A stretch of DNA of 64,000 nucleotides, taken from assembly GCA_001724265.1 (NCBI GenBank), contig MEDY01000014.1, positions 62,001 to 126,000 of the forward strand, written 5' to 3'. Of the stretch, positions 1 to 10,829 are shown in pieces. The notes beneath the pieces were generated by a model. That model worked only from the letters and a program-made list of their open reading frames with translations. It did no database searches and had not been told where the DNA came from. A program made the position numbers and the translations under genes. The DNA comes from Rhizaria sp. SCN 62-66 (Eukaryota > Rhizaria, unplaced). The first letter of the stretch is position 1, and every line of letters begins with the position of its first letter.

Positions 1-3000
1 GACTGCGCCTTCATCGCATCGCGGAACCACGCGGCCTCGCTACGGAGACCTGAGCTCGCGCCGTCTGTATTGTCGCCGTGCAGTTGCGCGTTGTTGGTGT
101 GCGACGCGAGTGAGGCCGCGACACTGCGCAGCCGCCGCAGGCCGCCAGCCGCAGCAGCCTGCGCTTCGGCCTCCGCGAGCGCGGCCGCGGCTGCAGCGGC
201 GACGGCGCGAACACGGGCTTCCGCCTCGGCCTCCGCGGCCGCCACCGCCACGCTCCGTCGGCTCGCGCGGCGGCCGCCGGGGACCGTCGCGCTGCCCAGC
301 AGCTTGGCGGCCGCGGCGGCCGAGGCAGACAGCGTGCGCGCGGAGGCGGGGCCGCCGGGTGTGCGGCGGCGGGCCGCGGTGCTGCTGAGGCCGGAGACGA
401 GATCGCCCTCGTGACTCTCGGCGTCGCTGTCGTAGACAGGAACGGCTGTGCCCAGCTCAACAGTGACGTTCGCGCCATCAGCGTCGACGTCGTCGGAGTC
501 GCCGTCGTGACTATCAGCGTCCCGCTTGCTAACGCCGCGCTTGCTACCCTGCACTAAAGTGGCAGTAGTGTTTGCGGCAGAGCCGGTCGACTGACGGCCC
601 CTGCCGCGGCCCACCGGCATCGCCGCAGACGCAGCCTCGCTCGCAACAGCGGCGGGGCTGGGCCCGCTGGCACTGGCGCGGGCCCGGCGACGCACTGCGG
701 GGATAGACTTGTTGTTGCGATCGCTAATAACCGCAACGTCGCTGTCGCTGCTTTCGCGGTGCTCGTGGTCGCGCTTCGAAGCAGCTGCAGTGCCCCGACG
801 TGTCGCAGCGCCAGTCGCCGTCGCAGTCGCCGTCGCCGCCGCCACAGATGCAGGCGTGGGGGTGGGGGAGCGCGGGCGGCGCGCGCGGGACGTGGTGGCT
901 GGCACGGCCGCGCGCGATTTCACACCCGCGCCGGTGCTGGTGCGGCGCGCTGCCGTGTCCGCCACGGGAGCCCGTAACTGACCGTGGGCGGCAGCGGCGG
1001 GAACGCGTGCCGCAGGTGCCGGGGTGTCCATCATGGGAATCGACTGGCCCCGCATAAGCGTGTTGACGCCGAGTGAGCTCGAGCCGTGCGCGCCGTGGCT
1101 GCCGCTATAGTGGTCATAGTCGCGGTCATTGTCGACGTCGTCGCCGTCGTCGACGTCGCCTTCGTTAACAGTGGTAGCCGGCGTGCTGTTGTTGTTGTTG
1201 TTGTTGTTGTGGCCAGCGCTGACTGCACTTGGAGCAGCGAGCGTAGTGGCGCTAGAGCTAATGCGCTTGCGCCCACGTGCAGCAGCCGCAGTCCCCTTGT
1301 TAGCGCCGCCCGCGGTCTTGGCGGTCGTCGCGGCAACGTACGGGGTCGCTGTCATCGCCGCGCCGCCGCCGGAGTGGCCGTGAGCCGCCGAGTGACCGTG
1401 AGCAGCGGCGACAGAGAGGTGGTCCCCGTCGCCATGTAAGTACCCGCCGTCGCTGTGTGCGCCGTTCCCCATCGCCGGCGTGGCCGCAGTGACTGTGAGC
1501 ACGGGCGCGCGCCCCGGTGTCGCGACACCAGCACTGTCGCTGCCGCTATTAGCGCTGACGTTTGTGGCGGTTGTGGTGCGACGGCGGCGGCGTGCAAGGC
1601 CGAGACCGAGCTTTGTCTTGCTCACTGTCATCACGGCCTCAGACTCCGCCTCATCAGCCGCCGCCGCAGCAGCAGCAGTGCTGGACTCGTCGACGCCAGC
1701 GCCACCTCGACTCGCGCGCTGGGGATTGCTCCCAGTCGCGCCCGCGGACGGTGGCCGAGCCACCACGGCGGCGGCCGCTGCAGCGGTAACGGCGGCGGCG
1801 GACGCGGCGGCAGCGGCCGAGAACGATGACGGCAGCGCAAAGAGCGGGTTCGGCGTCGAAGCCAGCCCCGCGCCGCCAGCGCCCGGGGTCGCGCCGCCGA
1901 TGCTGCTCCTCGCGCCGCCCCTGTCCGCAGTCGCCGCGGCACCACTACCACTGCCACTGCCGGCCCCTGCGTTGGCGCCGTTGTTGTTGGCGAGGCTGAC
2001 GCGCGAGCCGCGGCGGCGGCGCAGGTATGCGCGCGTGGCCGGCGTCACAAACAGCGCCGTGCCAGTCCCCGCCCCCGCCTCGCCCATAGTAGCGTGCGCA
2101 GCGCCAGAGCTCGCGGTGAAGGCGAAGCCGGCCTCGAACGCGGCTGCGGCTTCCGCAGCGGCCTGGGTGCCAAAGGCGGGGATCGATAGCGGCGGCGCGG
2201 GGAAAGAGTAGCTCATCTTGCCATCGCTAGCGCTCGCATTTGCGTTGCTGTTCGCTTTGCTATTGTTGGCAGCGGCGGGGGCGGAAGGGCGGCGCGCGAG
2301 CAGAGTGGGGCGCGGCGAGGCGAAAAACGCTGCTGAGGGACGCGACTTCATGGCGCGGCCAGCGTCAAGCTCAACATCGGCATCATCGTCAACGTTGCCA
2401 ACGACACTGCTGCGCCTGGCGTTGTTGGTGGTGGTTTTGCCGACTTTGCGGTCGCCGTCATACCCCTCGTAGTCGTCGCGGTCATGGTCGTGGTCATCGC
2501 CGGCGCCGCGCACACTGCGGCTGCTCACGCCACTGCTGCCCGTCGCCGCAAACGCACTCGCCGAGCTGCTGCTGCTGGCGTTGTAGCCCCCAACCGCGGT
2601 CGAGTATCGCTGGCTGTGACTGGTGTTGAGGTTGTTGTTGATGATATGATTGAAGCGCGGCCGCACCGATGTCGCGTACGGAGATGCGAGCCCAAACACG
2701 GCGGGCACCGCAGAGCCGCTCGCGCTCGCGGGCTGAACGCCGTTGGCTGCAGTCGCCGTTGCAGCCGCGGTTGAGGATGAGGACGCGGAGACGAGAGGAG
2801 CGCGAGAGAAGGCGGTCGGGGGACGCGATGGGCCTGTACAGCGAGTCAAATGCAAAAAAGTAAACACAAAAGAAGATATGCGGATGAGTGCGTTAATGCA
2901 AACACGACAAGCCAATGCAACATCTAGTTATGCACACAAATGCGGATGTTTCAACAATCTGCGACGTACCGTGGAATGAGGGAATGGTCCTCACAGGAGA

Positions 3001-3648
3001 GTAGGGCGCCTCAGTATCGCCCCCCGCAGCCGCGCCCACTGCAGTGCCGGGTGACGAGAAGGTCGGCGAGAGAGATAGCCGCGCACGGGTCGTGGGCACC
3101 GCGAAAAAGAGGTCCGACGCCTTGACTCCGGCGCCGACAGCGCCGGTGATGAAGCTGGGAGAGCTGGAGCTCGCTGCGTCGTAGCCGTTGCCGTCGCCCC
3201 CGATGCTGCCACTGGCGGTGCCGGAACCGCTGCGCATGGCCGCGGGGGGAGACACGGGAAAAAAAAGTGCCGGGCGCGGCGGATTGTCTGCAGCGGCGTC
3301 GGCTGCGCCTGAGGCGGTGCGCGAGGCCGCGGGAGCGACGAGAACTGAGCCGACTCGGGACACTGGAGCAGGACGCGGAACAGACGCCGTGTCCGCAACT
3401 GCCTCGGCTGCAGGACTACCGATAAGACCCCAGCGGGACGTCTTGGCACGGGACAGAGCTGGCCGGGGGATATCAGCAAGTGCAACGTCTGGCGCGGGCC
3501 CCAGCGCAGCGGCGGAGCTGTTGGCAGGATCCGTTGAACCGTTGGAATTGTCACTTTGTGCGGGGACGCCTCCGGAGGCATTATTCTGATTGCGACGCGA
3601 GTCTGGCGTCCACCCAGTAAAATTCATAATCGAAGAAATCCAAGACAT
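1..3648 (-). CDS. Orphan Ser/Ala/Asn/Gly-rich protein, C-terminus beyond window
   Basis: Function not recognised. Exon 1 is 3648-2970 and begins ATG TCT TGG (MSWISSIMNFTGWTPD). It ends at a GTACGT donor. A 136-nt intron ends in a CAG acceptor, and exon 2 starts at 2833. I translated exon 2 codon by codon and it stays open to position 1, giving more than 1,160 residues with no stop. The protein is low complexity: Ser/Ala/Gly tracts, a poly-Asn run (TTG repeat near 1186-1211), His/Asp patches and Arg clusters. A more ordered, mostly helical Ala/Glu/Arg stretch lies near positions 240-60. The short N-terminal hydrophobic/aromatic stretch could be an amphipathic helix, but that is a guess. An in-frame GTG at 3660 is not preferred over the ATG. 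It is divergent from the RBR gene. The open frame and canonical splice support a real gene; the function is open. Confidence 0.7.
1186..1211. repeat. Trinucleotide (GTT/AAC)n tract
   Basis: A run of GTT triplets on the plus strand reads as AAC codons on the minus strand. It encodes a poly-Asn stretch inside exon 2 of the left-edge orphan gene. Confidence 0.8.
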
Positions 3649-4104
3649 AGCGGTTACCACTATTCAATGAGTATTCTCAGACAAAATCAAACTCTCCAAA
3701 CCCCCTTTCGACACCCCCCCCGCAGCGACCACAAACCGATCGCATGTCGCCCCGCAGTCGCAGCTCGACGGGATGCCTTTCTTACACACTCTTTATCCAC
3801 ATGTTCAGTCGTTCAACAGAACATCTACTATGATAATTACACATAACCACACATGCTCTTTCTTGTCTGTCTTTTATATCGCGAAAGCCGTTAATTGATG
3901 CTATCTATGGGCCTTGATCTACACTCGCGTTCGATTGCCATTCGAGAAGCAACTTCTCCTTAAGAAAATTCTGCCTTTGATTGCCACAACATCGACATAT
4001 AAGCACACCACTTTGCATCAACATGGAAACTTGTCACTAAATCACTATATTTCCACTTCATATTCACTGCTCATGGTTTGTGCCTTAAACGCGCGTGTCC
4101 AGCG
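3649..4104. promoter_or_regulatory. Divergent intergenic region, left orphan / RBR ligase
   Basis: 456 bp between two divergent start codons. It must hold both promoters and 5' UTRs. The composition is AT-richer than the flanking exons. A short run of C lies near 3712-3721. I see no clear TATA box, no tRNA and no ORF with coding-like composition. Confidence 0.5.
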
Positions 4105-6801
4105 ATGGACAGCTGGGACGATGTGTACGAACCGGCCGCGCCCGCGGGCGCCGCGGACGATTGGTCCGACGCCGACTCGAACGACTCCTTCTCCGCGCCC
4201 CTGCCCGCCGCGGACCCCGACGCCGCGTACGACGCCGTGCTCTCGCCGCCCTCGTCCTCGGCCGCCGCGGCGCCATCGCTCTCGCACGCGCTGTCGGCTG
4301 CGCCGCCCATGCTGGCGCACGCTGCCTCCCTCGCGCTCGCCGCGCCCGCTGTCTCGCGCGTGCTCCGCCCCGCTGAGGTGGACGCGCTTCGCGCCGCGCA
4401 GGAGGCCGAGGTTGCGCGCCGCGGCGGCGTGTCGGTGGACGCGGCATCCGCTCTCTTGCGCGACCGCAAGTGGAACGTCGAGTCTGTCATCGGTTCGCTG
4501 CTCGACAGCCGCGAAGACACGTTCAAGGCGTCGCGCATCGAGAGCTGGGCCGGCAAGGAGTACAACCCTGCCGAGTACTCCGACCTGCTTGCCGGCACCA
4601 GCAACAGCAACGACGCCACCAAGGCCGAGAGCTCAGACTGCGCTAGTGCCAGGGCTGAGACAGTTGGGTGCCAGGTTTGCCTGGAGGACGTGCCCGCCGC
4701 GCTGCTGTTGCGCGCGACGTGCGGCCACGCCTTCTGCCTGCCCTGCTGGCTGCAGTACATCTTTTCGCAGCTTTCCCGCGCGCGCAACGCGGCCCGGCTC
4801 CCGTGCCTGGCGCACAAGTGCGGCGCCATCGTCGGCGACCGGCTGATCCGCGCCGCCGCCGCCGCGGCCAGCGAGGCGCAGCGCAGGGGCCTGCTGCCCG
4901 CGGAGCTCGTGCTGGCCGAGCCCGCGACTGAGGCCATGGTTGAGCAGGCTGAGACGCTCGTCCGCATGCTCGCCACGCAAAACAACAACATCAGCAGCAA
5001 TGCAGCAGTCGCGAACGGCAGCAGCAATGCGAGCACCACAAACGGGACGGTGGCCGGCCCCGCGCCCGCGCCCGCCGGCCCCGCGCGCGCGCCTGCCACG
5101 CCCGCCACCAGCAGCAACAGCAACAGCAACGGTGCGGCTTCTGCGTCGACTGGCGCCTCCACAGCGCCATCCACTGTGCCTGCGACAGCGAGTGTGGACG
5201 TCGCGATCCTGGGCCGGTGGGACTTGCTGGAGCCGTCTCTGGCGGCCATCGTGCGCCGGTCCGCGGTCGAGGACTCGCGGCGTCTGCAGTGGTGTCCCGC
5301 GCCGCACTGTGCGCTGGCGGTGCAGCCCGCGCCCGGCGCCACAGGCTTCACCTGCGCGTGTGGCCACCAGTACTGCCTCGCGTGCGGGCACGGCGAGGAC
5401 CATGCGCCCGCCAGCTGCGACGCCGTGGCCGCGTGGACGCTGCTCACGGCCAAGGAGGGCGAGAGCACGAGCTGGATGGTCCACAACACAAAGGTCTGTC
5501 CGCTCTGCCGCGTCCGCATCGAAAAGAACTCAGGTACGTTCCTTTATCGGCTTATAATTATCGCGTATATCTCGATGATAACTTGTTTGAATAAGAAAAT
5601 AGCACGTGGAAGCGTTTTTCTTTCATTTATTTTAAAACTACTTTTTTTTCTCAGTTCTTCTTTGAATTCTCTCACAACTGCTTTTGTGTCTATTGTTGTA
5701 TTTTCTTGTTTCTTGGTTTAGGCTGCAACCACATGACGTGCACGTCGTGCCGGTACGAGTTCTGCTGGATCTGCCTCGGGTCCTGGCAGTCACACTGCCG
5801 CTCGGCCGCGAACCCGACTGCGGCGTACCGCTGCAACAAGTTCCGCGAAGGCAGCGCCGCTGAGGAGGCGCTGAGCTCGGGCGACACCTCAAAGATCCCC
5901 GTCATCGACGCACAGGACCGTACGTCTTTCACACTATATAGCTTATGTCTCTGCACTATTCAGGCTGCCACATGAAAATATACGCTTTTGGATATATGTA
6001 ATAGTAAATCATGTTTTAAAAAAATTATTTATTTCATCAACCATTATTAATATCTATTTATATCCTCGTTTGCTTTTCATCTACAGGTCCGGCGAACATG
6101 GTCGAGCCGTCCCAGGCGCAGCACCGCGAGCGCCAGCAGCAGCTGCGCCTGGCCTTCTACTTCATGCGCTATCACAACCACGCCCAGGGCCAGCTCTTCG
6201 CCGCCGCGGCGGGCGGCGCGGCGCTGGAGGAGCGCATGATCGCGGTGCAGACGCGCACGCGCGCGCCCGCGTCGCCGCTCGAGGCGCAATGGCTAGCCGA
6301 CGGCGTGCGCGCGCTCGTCCTCGCGCAAAGGGTGCTGAAGCACTCGTACGTTGTTGGGTTTTACCAAGCTGAGGGCCCCGCGAAAGACCTGTTCGAGTTT
6401 TCGCAGCAGGCGCTCGCAGAGGTCACCGAGAAGCTTGCAATGTACGTCATTGCAGTATCTATGAGTTCGCTCAATTTCACGATGCTACAAAACATGATCA
6501 ACATGCAGATCTGAATATGAAACTGTTTTATGAAATGCAATCATGTCTATTTTACGTATGCGTCTTGTTTTAATCTGAATCACTATCTCACGACTTTCTA
6601 TTCAATGTTGCGATTGTTGTGCTTCCCCACAGGCTTGTCGAGGAGACTGTGCTGACGCGCATCAACCCGAGCGAGATCCGCCAGGCCTCCGTTCAAGTCA
6701 ACGAGCGCGCCGCAGCGCTGATCCGCGATATCTCCACCGTCTTCACCACAAATAAGACGGGCAAAGCGGCCGCCGATGCTGCCGCGGGTCAGACTGTGTG
6801 A
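4105..6801 (+). CDS. RBR (RING-IBR-RING) E3 ubiquitin ligase, Ariadne family
   Basis: Four exons: 4105-5533, 5722-5919, 6087-6441 and 6633-6801 (TGA); 716 residues. All three introns (188, 167, 191 nt) start GTACGT. RING1 begins near residue 189 (CQVCLEDV, then CGHAFC). A low-complexity Ala/Asn/Ser insert follows. The IBR has WCPAPHC and CACGHQYC. RING2 is CPLCRVRIEKNSGCNHMTC. By homology to HHARI, the catalytic cysteine is the Cys of GCNHM (about residue 478), whose codon directly follows intron 1. An Ariadne-type C-terminal helical domain includes HSYVVGFYQ. RBR ligases take ubiquitin from the E2 onto the RING2 cysteine before transfer to substrate. The start is the first ATG of the GC-rich frame; an upstream in-frame TTG is ignored. 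The assignment is firm; the substrate is unknown. Confidence 0.95.
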
Positions 6802-8158
6802 GCTGAGGCATGAGACCCTGTCACCTTTGACCGCTTGCGACTGAATACGTGTCTCACTCGCGACGAGTGACTGTAGCTGCGGCTATACAGTGATGCGAGT
6901 GGCATTATTTGACGATTTTTGATTCAGGAGTACCTAGGACTGTTTGAAAGGGCCGAAATACACCATCACATTGAACTGTTTTCAATTCATCCTGGTCCGG
7001 CTCATAGAAGCTACAAGCAGCGAAATACGTCCGTACACATGTTTGGATAAAGAGAGATATGATAATACTTATGTCTATTGTGAGAATATGATATACAACA
7101 CGACACTGCTATCTTCGTCTTGCGCAGAGCAATTGAGTACATAACTGCAGTATCATTCGAGACTGTGTTTGTGACCGCGACACATCTTGCGATTGCGACT
7201 GAGAGAGGGGTGCAGGCACAGTACAGCGAGCGTAATATGTGACACGAAAGCAACGATAGTTAACAGCGTGTGACTCTTATTCTTTGTTACTGTTAAAACG
7301 ACAAGACTTGTGAAAAGGATGATGACATGAGCGAGAAGCGACTACAGTTAATATCAAAACTAAGACCACTGTAATAAAATAAAACCACAGAGAACAAAGA
7401 AATAATGAAAACAACAACATCATTAACAACGCTTTAGAACCACAAGACATCTTTTGCGCGGTCACAACTGCTCCCCAACTCGACTCATCTTGAATGTCTC
7501 GAGTGTGAAAGCATCGTAGAGTGGGCTGGTGTCCCGTCGATAGAATGATGTTGTTCTGATGATGATAATGTCGACTGAGGCGGGGGCAGAGGCGCTGCAC
7601 GCATCGAAATAACGCGTTTGAAAGAGGTCGCATAGCCAGTTCAGCACACAGTCCTTGTGATCACAAAGCTTAGACACAATTTGCGAAAATAGATTTGTAC
7701 TTCAGATAGCACATCACATATCAGCATTATAGAGTGAACTAACAAGTCCACGACAACAAGAAGAGTCAGAGACGAGATACGAGAGACGAACAAAATATGA
7801 CAACAAAATGTACAAGACAAGAAAACAAAGAAAAAAGAAAAGCAAACGTAAACACCACAGGCTAATATACTGCGTCTGATCACTCACACACACGGATGAT
7901 AGCGGTGATAGTGAGTGTACGTTGTTTCAGTCAACATACACACACACACTCTCACAAAGCACAGCTATTGAGACAACGGATGGTGAAATCACACCTTCCT
8001 CCTTCATTCATAGGCTACACCACGTGAACCACGTACAAACATACAGAGTCAACAGCTTCACGTGCTCAGCTTAAGCTTACGTCTTATGACGTTCTACGCT
8101 CAGTGCTTTGCACTTCACTCTTTGGCGATTAATATCTCAGTGCTTGAGAGCTTCGCGT
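6802..8158. other. Convergent 3'-3' intergenic region
   Basis: 1.36 kb of AT-rich DNA between the 3' ends of the RBR gene (+) and calcineurin (-). It contains a short CA repeat near 7935-7955 and an A/G-rich tract near 7810-7855. Small ORFs on both strands (up to about 118 codons) lack the GC-rich codon use of the real genes, and I do not call them. Confidence 0.6.
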
Positions 8159-9877
8159 TTAATGAGAGTCGATCTTGACTGTGGGGGAAGCGAAGCCCGT
8201 GAGGTCCTCCTCCTCCTCGCCCTCCTTGGCGGCGGGCTTGACGGCGGCGGCCTCGGGGCGCACGCGCAGCCCCAGCACGGGCGACGTGGGCAGCGAGTCG
8301 GTGCTGAATGTGCGCGAGAAGCGCCTCTGCAGCATCGCCGTCGGCGGCGACGGGCACGGGTGCCGCTCAGACTCGCGGTCCGCGACGCGCGCCTTCTCGA
8401 AGGCCGAGAGCGCGTCCTTGATGCCCTCGGCACCCGAAGAGAGGACGCCCAGCGGGATCTTGTTGTTGGGGGCGAGCTGCTTGAGCTGCACGATGGCCTC
8501 AGACTGCTCGCGCAGCACCTTGTACAGGCGGACGAGCTTGGTGACGGCCATAACCTTCTTCTTGAGCAGGTTGCCGCGCTGCTCGAGCGGCTTCGCGCGG
8601 CGGTCCTCCTCGGTGTCGGCCGCGGCGTCGAACTCAAGCACGGAGGCCAGCATGTCGGTCACCTTCTCGGCCACGAATGGCAGCGACCACTGGAAGACGT
8701 CCATGAAGTTGGGCAGGAAGTACGGGTGCTGCGTCTCGACGAACTGCTTGATGTTGAGGATGTTCGGGTGGTCGAACTTGAGGCACGCGGCCTTGTTTTT
8801 GTATACGTCACAGTAGTTCGGCGCGGAGAAGATCGTGATCACGCGCGGGATGCCCGTCTCCTTGTTGACCATGTGCATCTTGTACCCGTCCACCTGCGCC
8901 TCGTGGGCACGGATGATGCTCGTGACCTTGTTGTCGTCCAGGAACTGCCGCACGGCGTCCGCGCCGTAGACATACGAACACTGCCGCGTCTCGTTGTAGA
9001 CGAACCACGTCGCGGCCGACGCCGAGGTGTTGAGCGTCACGGCGTGGCGGTCGCCGGCGACGGCGTCGGCGTCGGACATGGCCGAGTGACCGCCCTCGCC
9101 GTCCTCGTCAAACGGATCAGACCACAGCAAGTCGCACATGGGACCCTCGCGCGGCGTCTCCTGGTGGCGGTCCAACGCGGAGATGTCAGACAGTGTCGCG
9201 ATTTCGGGAGACAGGCCGCCGTGGACGCAGAAGAAGGACTTGTTGACCATCGCGCCGATGGGCAGGTGGTCGAACGAGTCCATGATAAGGTCGTACATCT
9301 CCACCGAGTACTTGTACTGGCACTCGTCCTTAAAGTTGAAGAAGGACGTCAGTTGCCGGCACTCGTGGTTGCCGCGGAGCATGAAAAACGTCTTGGGGTA
9401 GAAGATCTTGTGCGCGTAGAGATAGAAGACGACTTCACAAGAGAAGCAGCCGCGGTCGACGTAGTCGCCCAGGAACAGGTACTGCGTGTCCTTGGGGTCG
9501 CCGCCGACGTCGAAGAGGCGGATGAGGTCGTAGTACTGGCCGTGGATATCACCGCAGACGGTGATGGGGTAGCGCAGGTCGAGCAGGTTGGGCTCGGCGC
9601 GGAACAGCGCGGAGGCCTCGGCGATGATGCGCTTGGCGCACGCGGCGTCAAGCCGGCCCTCCTTGAGGAAGTGCTCCTTGAGGCGGTCCAGGCGCGGCTT
9701 GCCAGTCTTAGCGTCAAACACGTGCTCGATGCCGAGCGGCACGATGGGCATGGCGGGGACCGAGGTCACGACGCGGTCCTGCGGGGGCTGCGTGGGCATC
9801 GGCGCCACATTCGTGTGAAACGCCGGGCTCGCCGCTGTCAGCGGCTGCTGGGAAGACGACGCAGGGGGAGCGGGCAT
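8159..9877 (-). CDS. CNA: Calcineurin A: Ca2+/calmodulin-dependent protein phosphatase 2B catalytic subunit
   Basis: Single exon, 572 residues, TAA stop. Metallophosphoesterase signatures are complete: GDIHG (109-113), GDYVDRG (137-143) and RGNHE (168-172), with a later CVHGGLSPE. After the catalytic core come the calcineurin B-binding helix (FLPNFMDVFQWSLPFVAEK), a basic calmodulin-binding segment (KKKVMAVTKLVRLYKVL) and the autoinhibitory segment (SAFEKARVADRESERHP). This order identifies PP2B rather than PP1 or PP2A. The loop after the DPFDEDGEGG segment is about 20 residues longer than in animal enzymes. The enzyme dephosphorylates Ser/Thr when Ca2+-calmodulin displaces the autoinhibitory tail. 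The start is the first ATG; a further 20 codons upstream begin only with TTG. The B subunit is not in this window. It is divergent from Pol5. Confidence 0.98.
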   Translation of the reverse strand: MPAPPASSSQQPLTAASPAFHTNVAPMPTQPPQDRVVTSVPAMPIVPLGIEHVFDAKTGKPRLDRLKEHFLKEGRLDAACAKRIIAEASALFRAEPNLLDLRYPITVCGDIHGQYYDLIRLFDVGGDPKDTQYLFLGDYVDRGCFSCEVVFYLYAHKIFYPKTFFMLRGNHECRQLTSFFNFKDECQYKYSVEMYDLIMDSFDHLPIGAMVNKSFFCVHGGLSPEIATLSDISALDRHQETPREGPMCDLLWSDPFDEDGEGGHSAMSDADAVAGDRHAVTLNTSASAATWFVYNETRQCSYVYGADAVRQFLDDNKVTSIIRAHEAQVDGYKMHMVNKETGIPRVITIFSAPNYCDVYKNKAACLKFDHPNILNIKQFVETQHPYFLPNFMDVFQWSLPFVAEKVTDMLASVLEFDAAADTEEDRRAKPLEQRGNLLKKKVMAVTKLVRLYKVLREQSEAIVQLKQLAPNNKIPLGVLSSGAEGIKDALSAFEKARVADRESERHPCPSPPTAMLQRRFSRTFSTDSLPTSPVLGLRVRPEAAAVKPAAKEGEEEEDLTGFASPTVKIDSH

Positions 9878-10829
9878 CGTGTGGCTGTGTTGCGTGGGGC
9901 GCTGGGAGCGTGCAGGTGCGAGTGCGAGTGCCAGCAAAGTGAACCAGAGTGGACTGCGGAGAGAGGGCTCAGGGCGAGGTAAGCAAGCGTGCTGCGAGGA
10001 AAAGGCTCAGTGGCAGACGCGGGGTAAGAAAAGCGGTGATCCGGGCAAGGACGCGAACGACGAACAGAGACGACGGGCGCGAGCGCGGACGGGCTGAACG
10101 GAAGGTGGGGGAAAGAACGGACTAGGTGATGCGAGAGCGGGGGAGAAAAAGGTGTAGACGAGGGGCGTGAGCCAAAAGTAGATTTGTGCAGTTGTTATCG
10201 AAGGAAAAATACATGTTGTTTCCAATGGCGTTGTTTTTTTGCTTCCAAGTGGTGCCCTCTAAGGCGCAATGATCTCGTTTAGGGTGGCCATCCTGTGGGA
10301 GATAAGCGAGCGAGCAAGCCACGTAACACCACGCGCCAGCAGTCCCAGACAGCATATGTCAGAAATAGAACAAGTAGAACAGCTAGAACAGGTCATGGAA
10401 AAAAACATATTTGTGTTAAAGAGCAAATGCTCGGACGTTCAAGGTGGTAGAGAAAGATTTAAGGAGGACAAATCTGTCTTGTGCGAACGAAGTCAAGCCG
10501 CAAAACAGCGATTTTTTCGACCCAGCCGTCGGCTGACCGCCGCCACCACAGAACAAACCACAACCATTCTGCGTCCGTGTGGCGACTCCGCAAATACGTT
10601 GGTTCTCTGGCATTTCTTCGTTGATATGTATGACGACGAAACAAATTGGTGTATCCGTTCACGTTTAATGTTGATATGAAAATGTAATGCCATTTGTCTG
10701 CATTATTCCCCGTCTGTTATCGTTCTAAAGCTCACCCACTTCCGCTGTCTTATCGCGAACGTTGCTTCTCTTCGCGCCTCCGCCCTTTCGCACGCCGCTC
10801 CACTTGTGCTACTCACAGAGTCCAGCAAC
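9878..10829. promoter_or_regulatory. Divergent intergenic region, calcineurin A / Pol5
   Basis: 952 bp separating two start codons. It carries a minus-strand GGGTCGAAAAAAT at 10512-10523, similar to an element upstream of ATP synthase gamma. Next to it is GCCGTCGGCTGACCGCC (10525-10541), related to the GACCGAC elements of other upstream regions here. Short ORFs inside look like chance. Confidence 0.45.

Noticed and set aside
3900-3960. A TTCGATT box resembling a tRNA T-loop
   Set aside because: No matching A-box or cloverleaf could be folded around it. No tRNA gene was found anywhere in the window.
7277-7633. A 118-codon minus-strand frame with a hydrophobic stretch
   Set aside because: It lies in AT-rich convergent intergenic DNA, with codon use unlike neighbouring genes and no similarity.
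8108-9982. A 624-codon plus-strand frame opposite calcineurin
   Set aside because: Antisense shadow of a fully conserved phosphatase. Its product is Arg/Leu/Val-rich with no motif.
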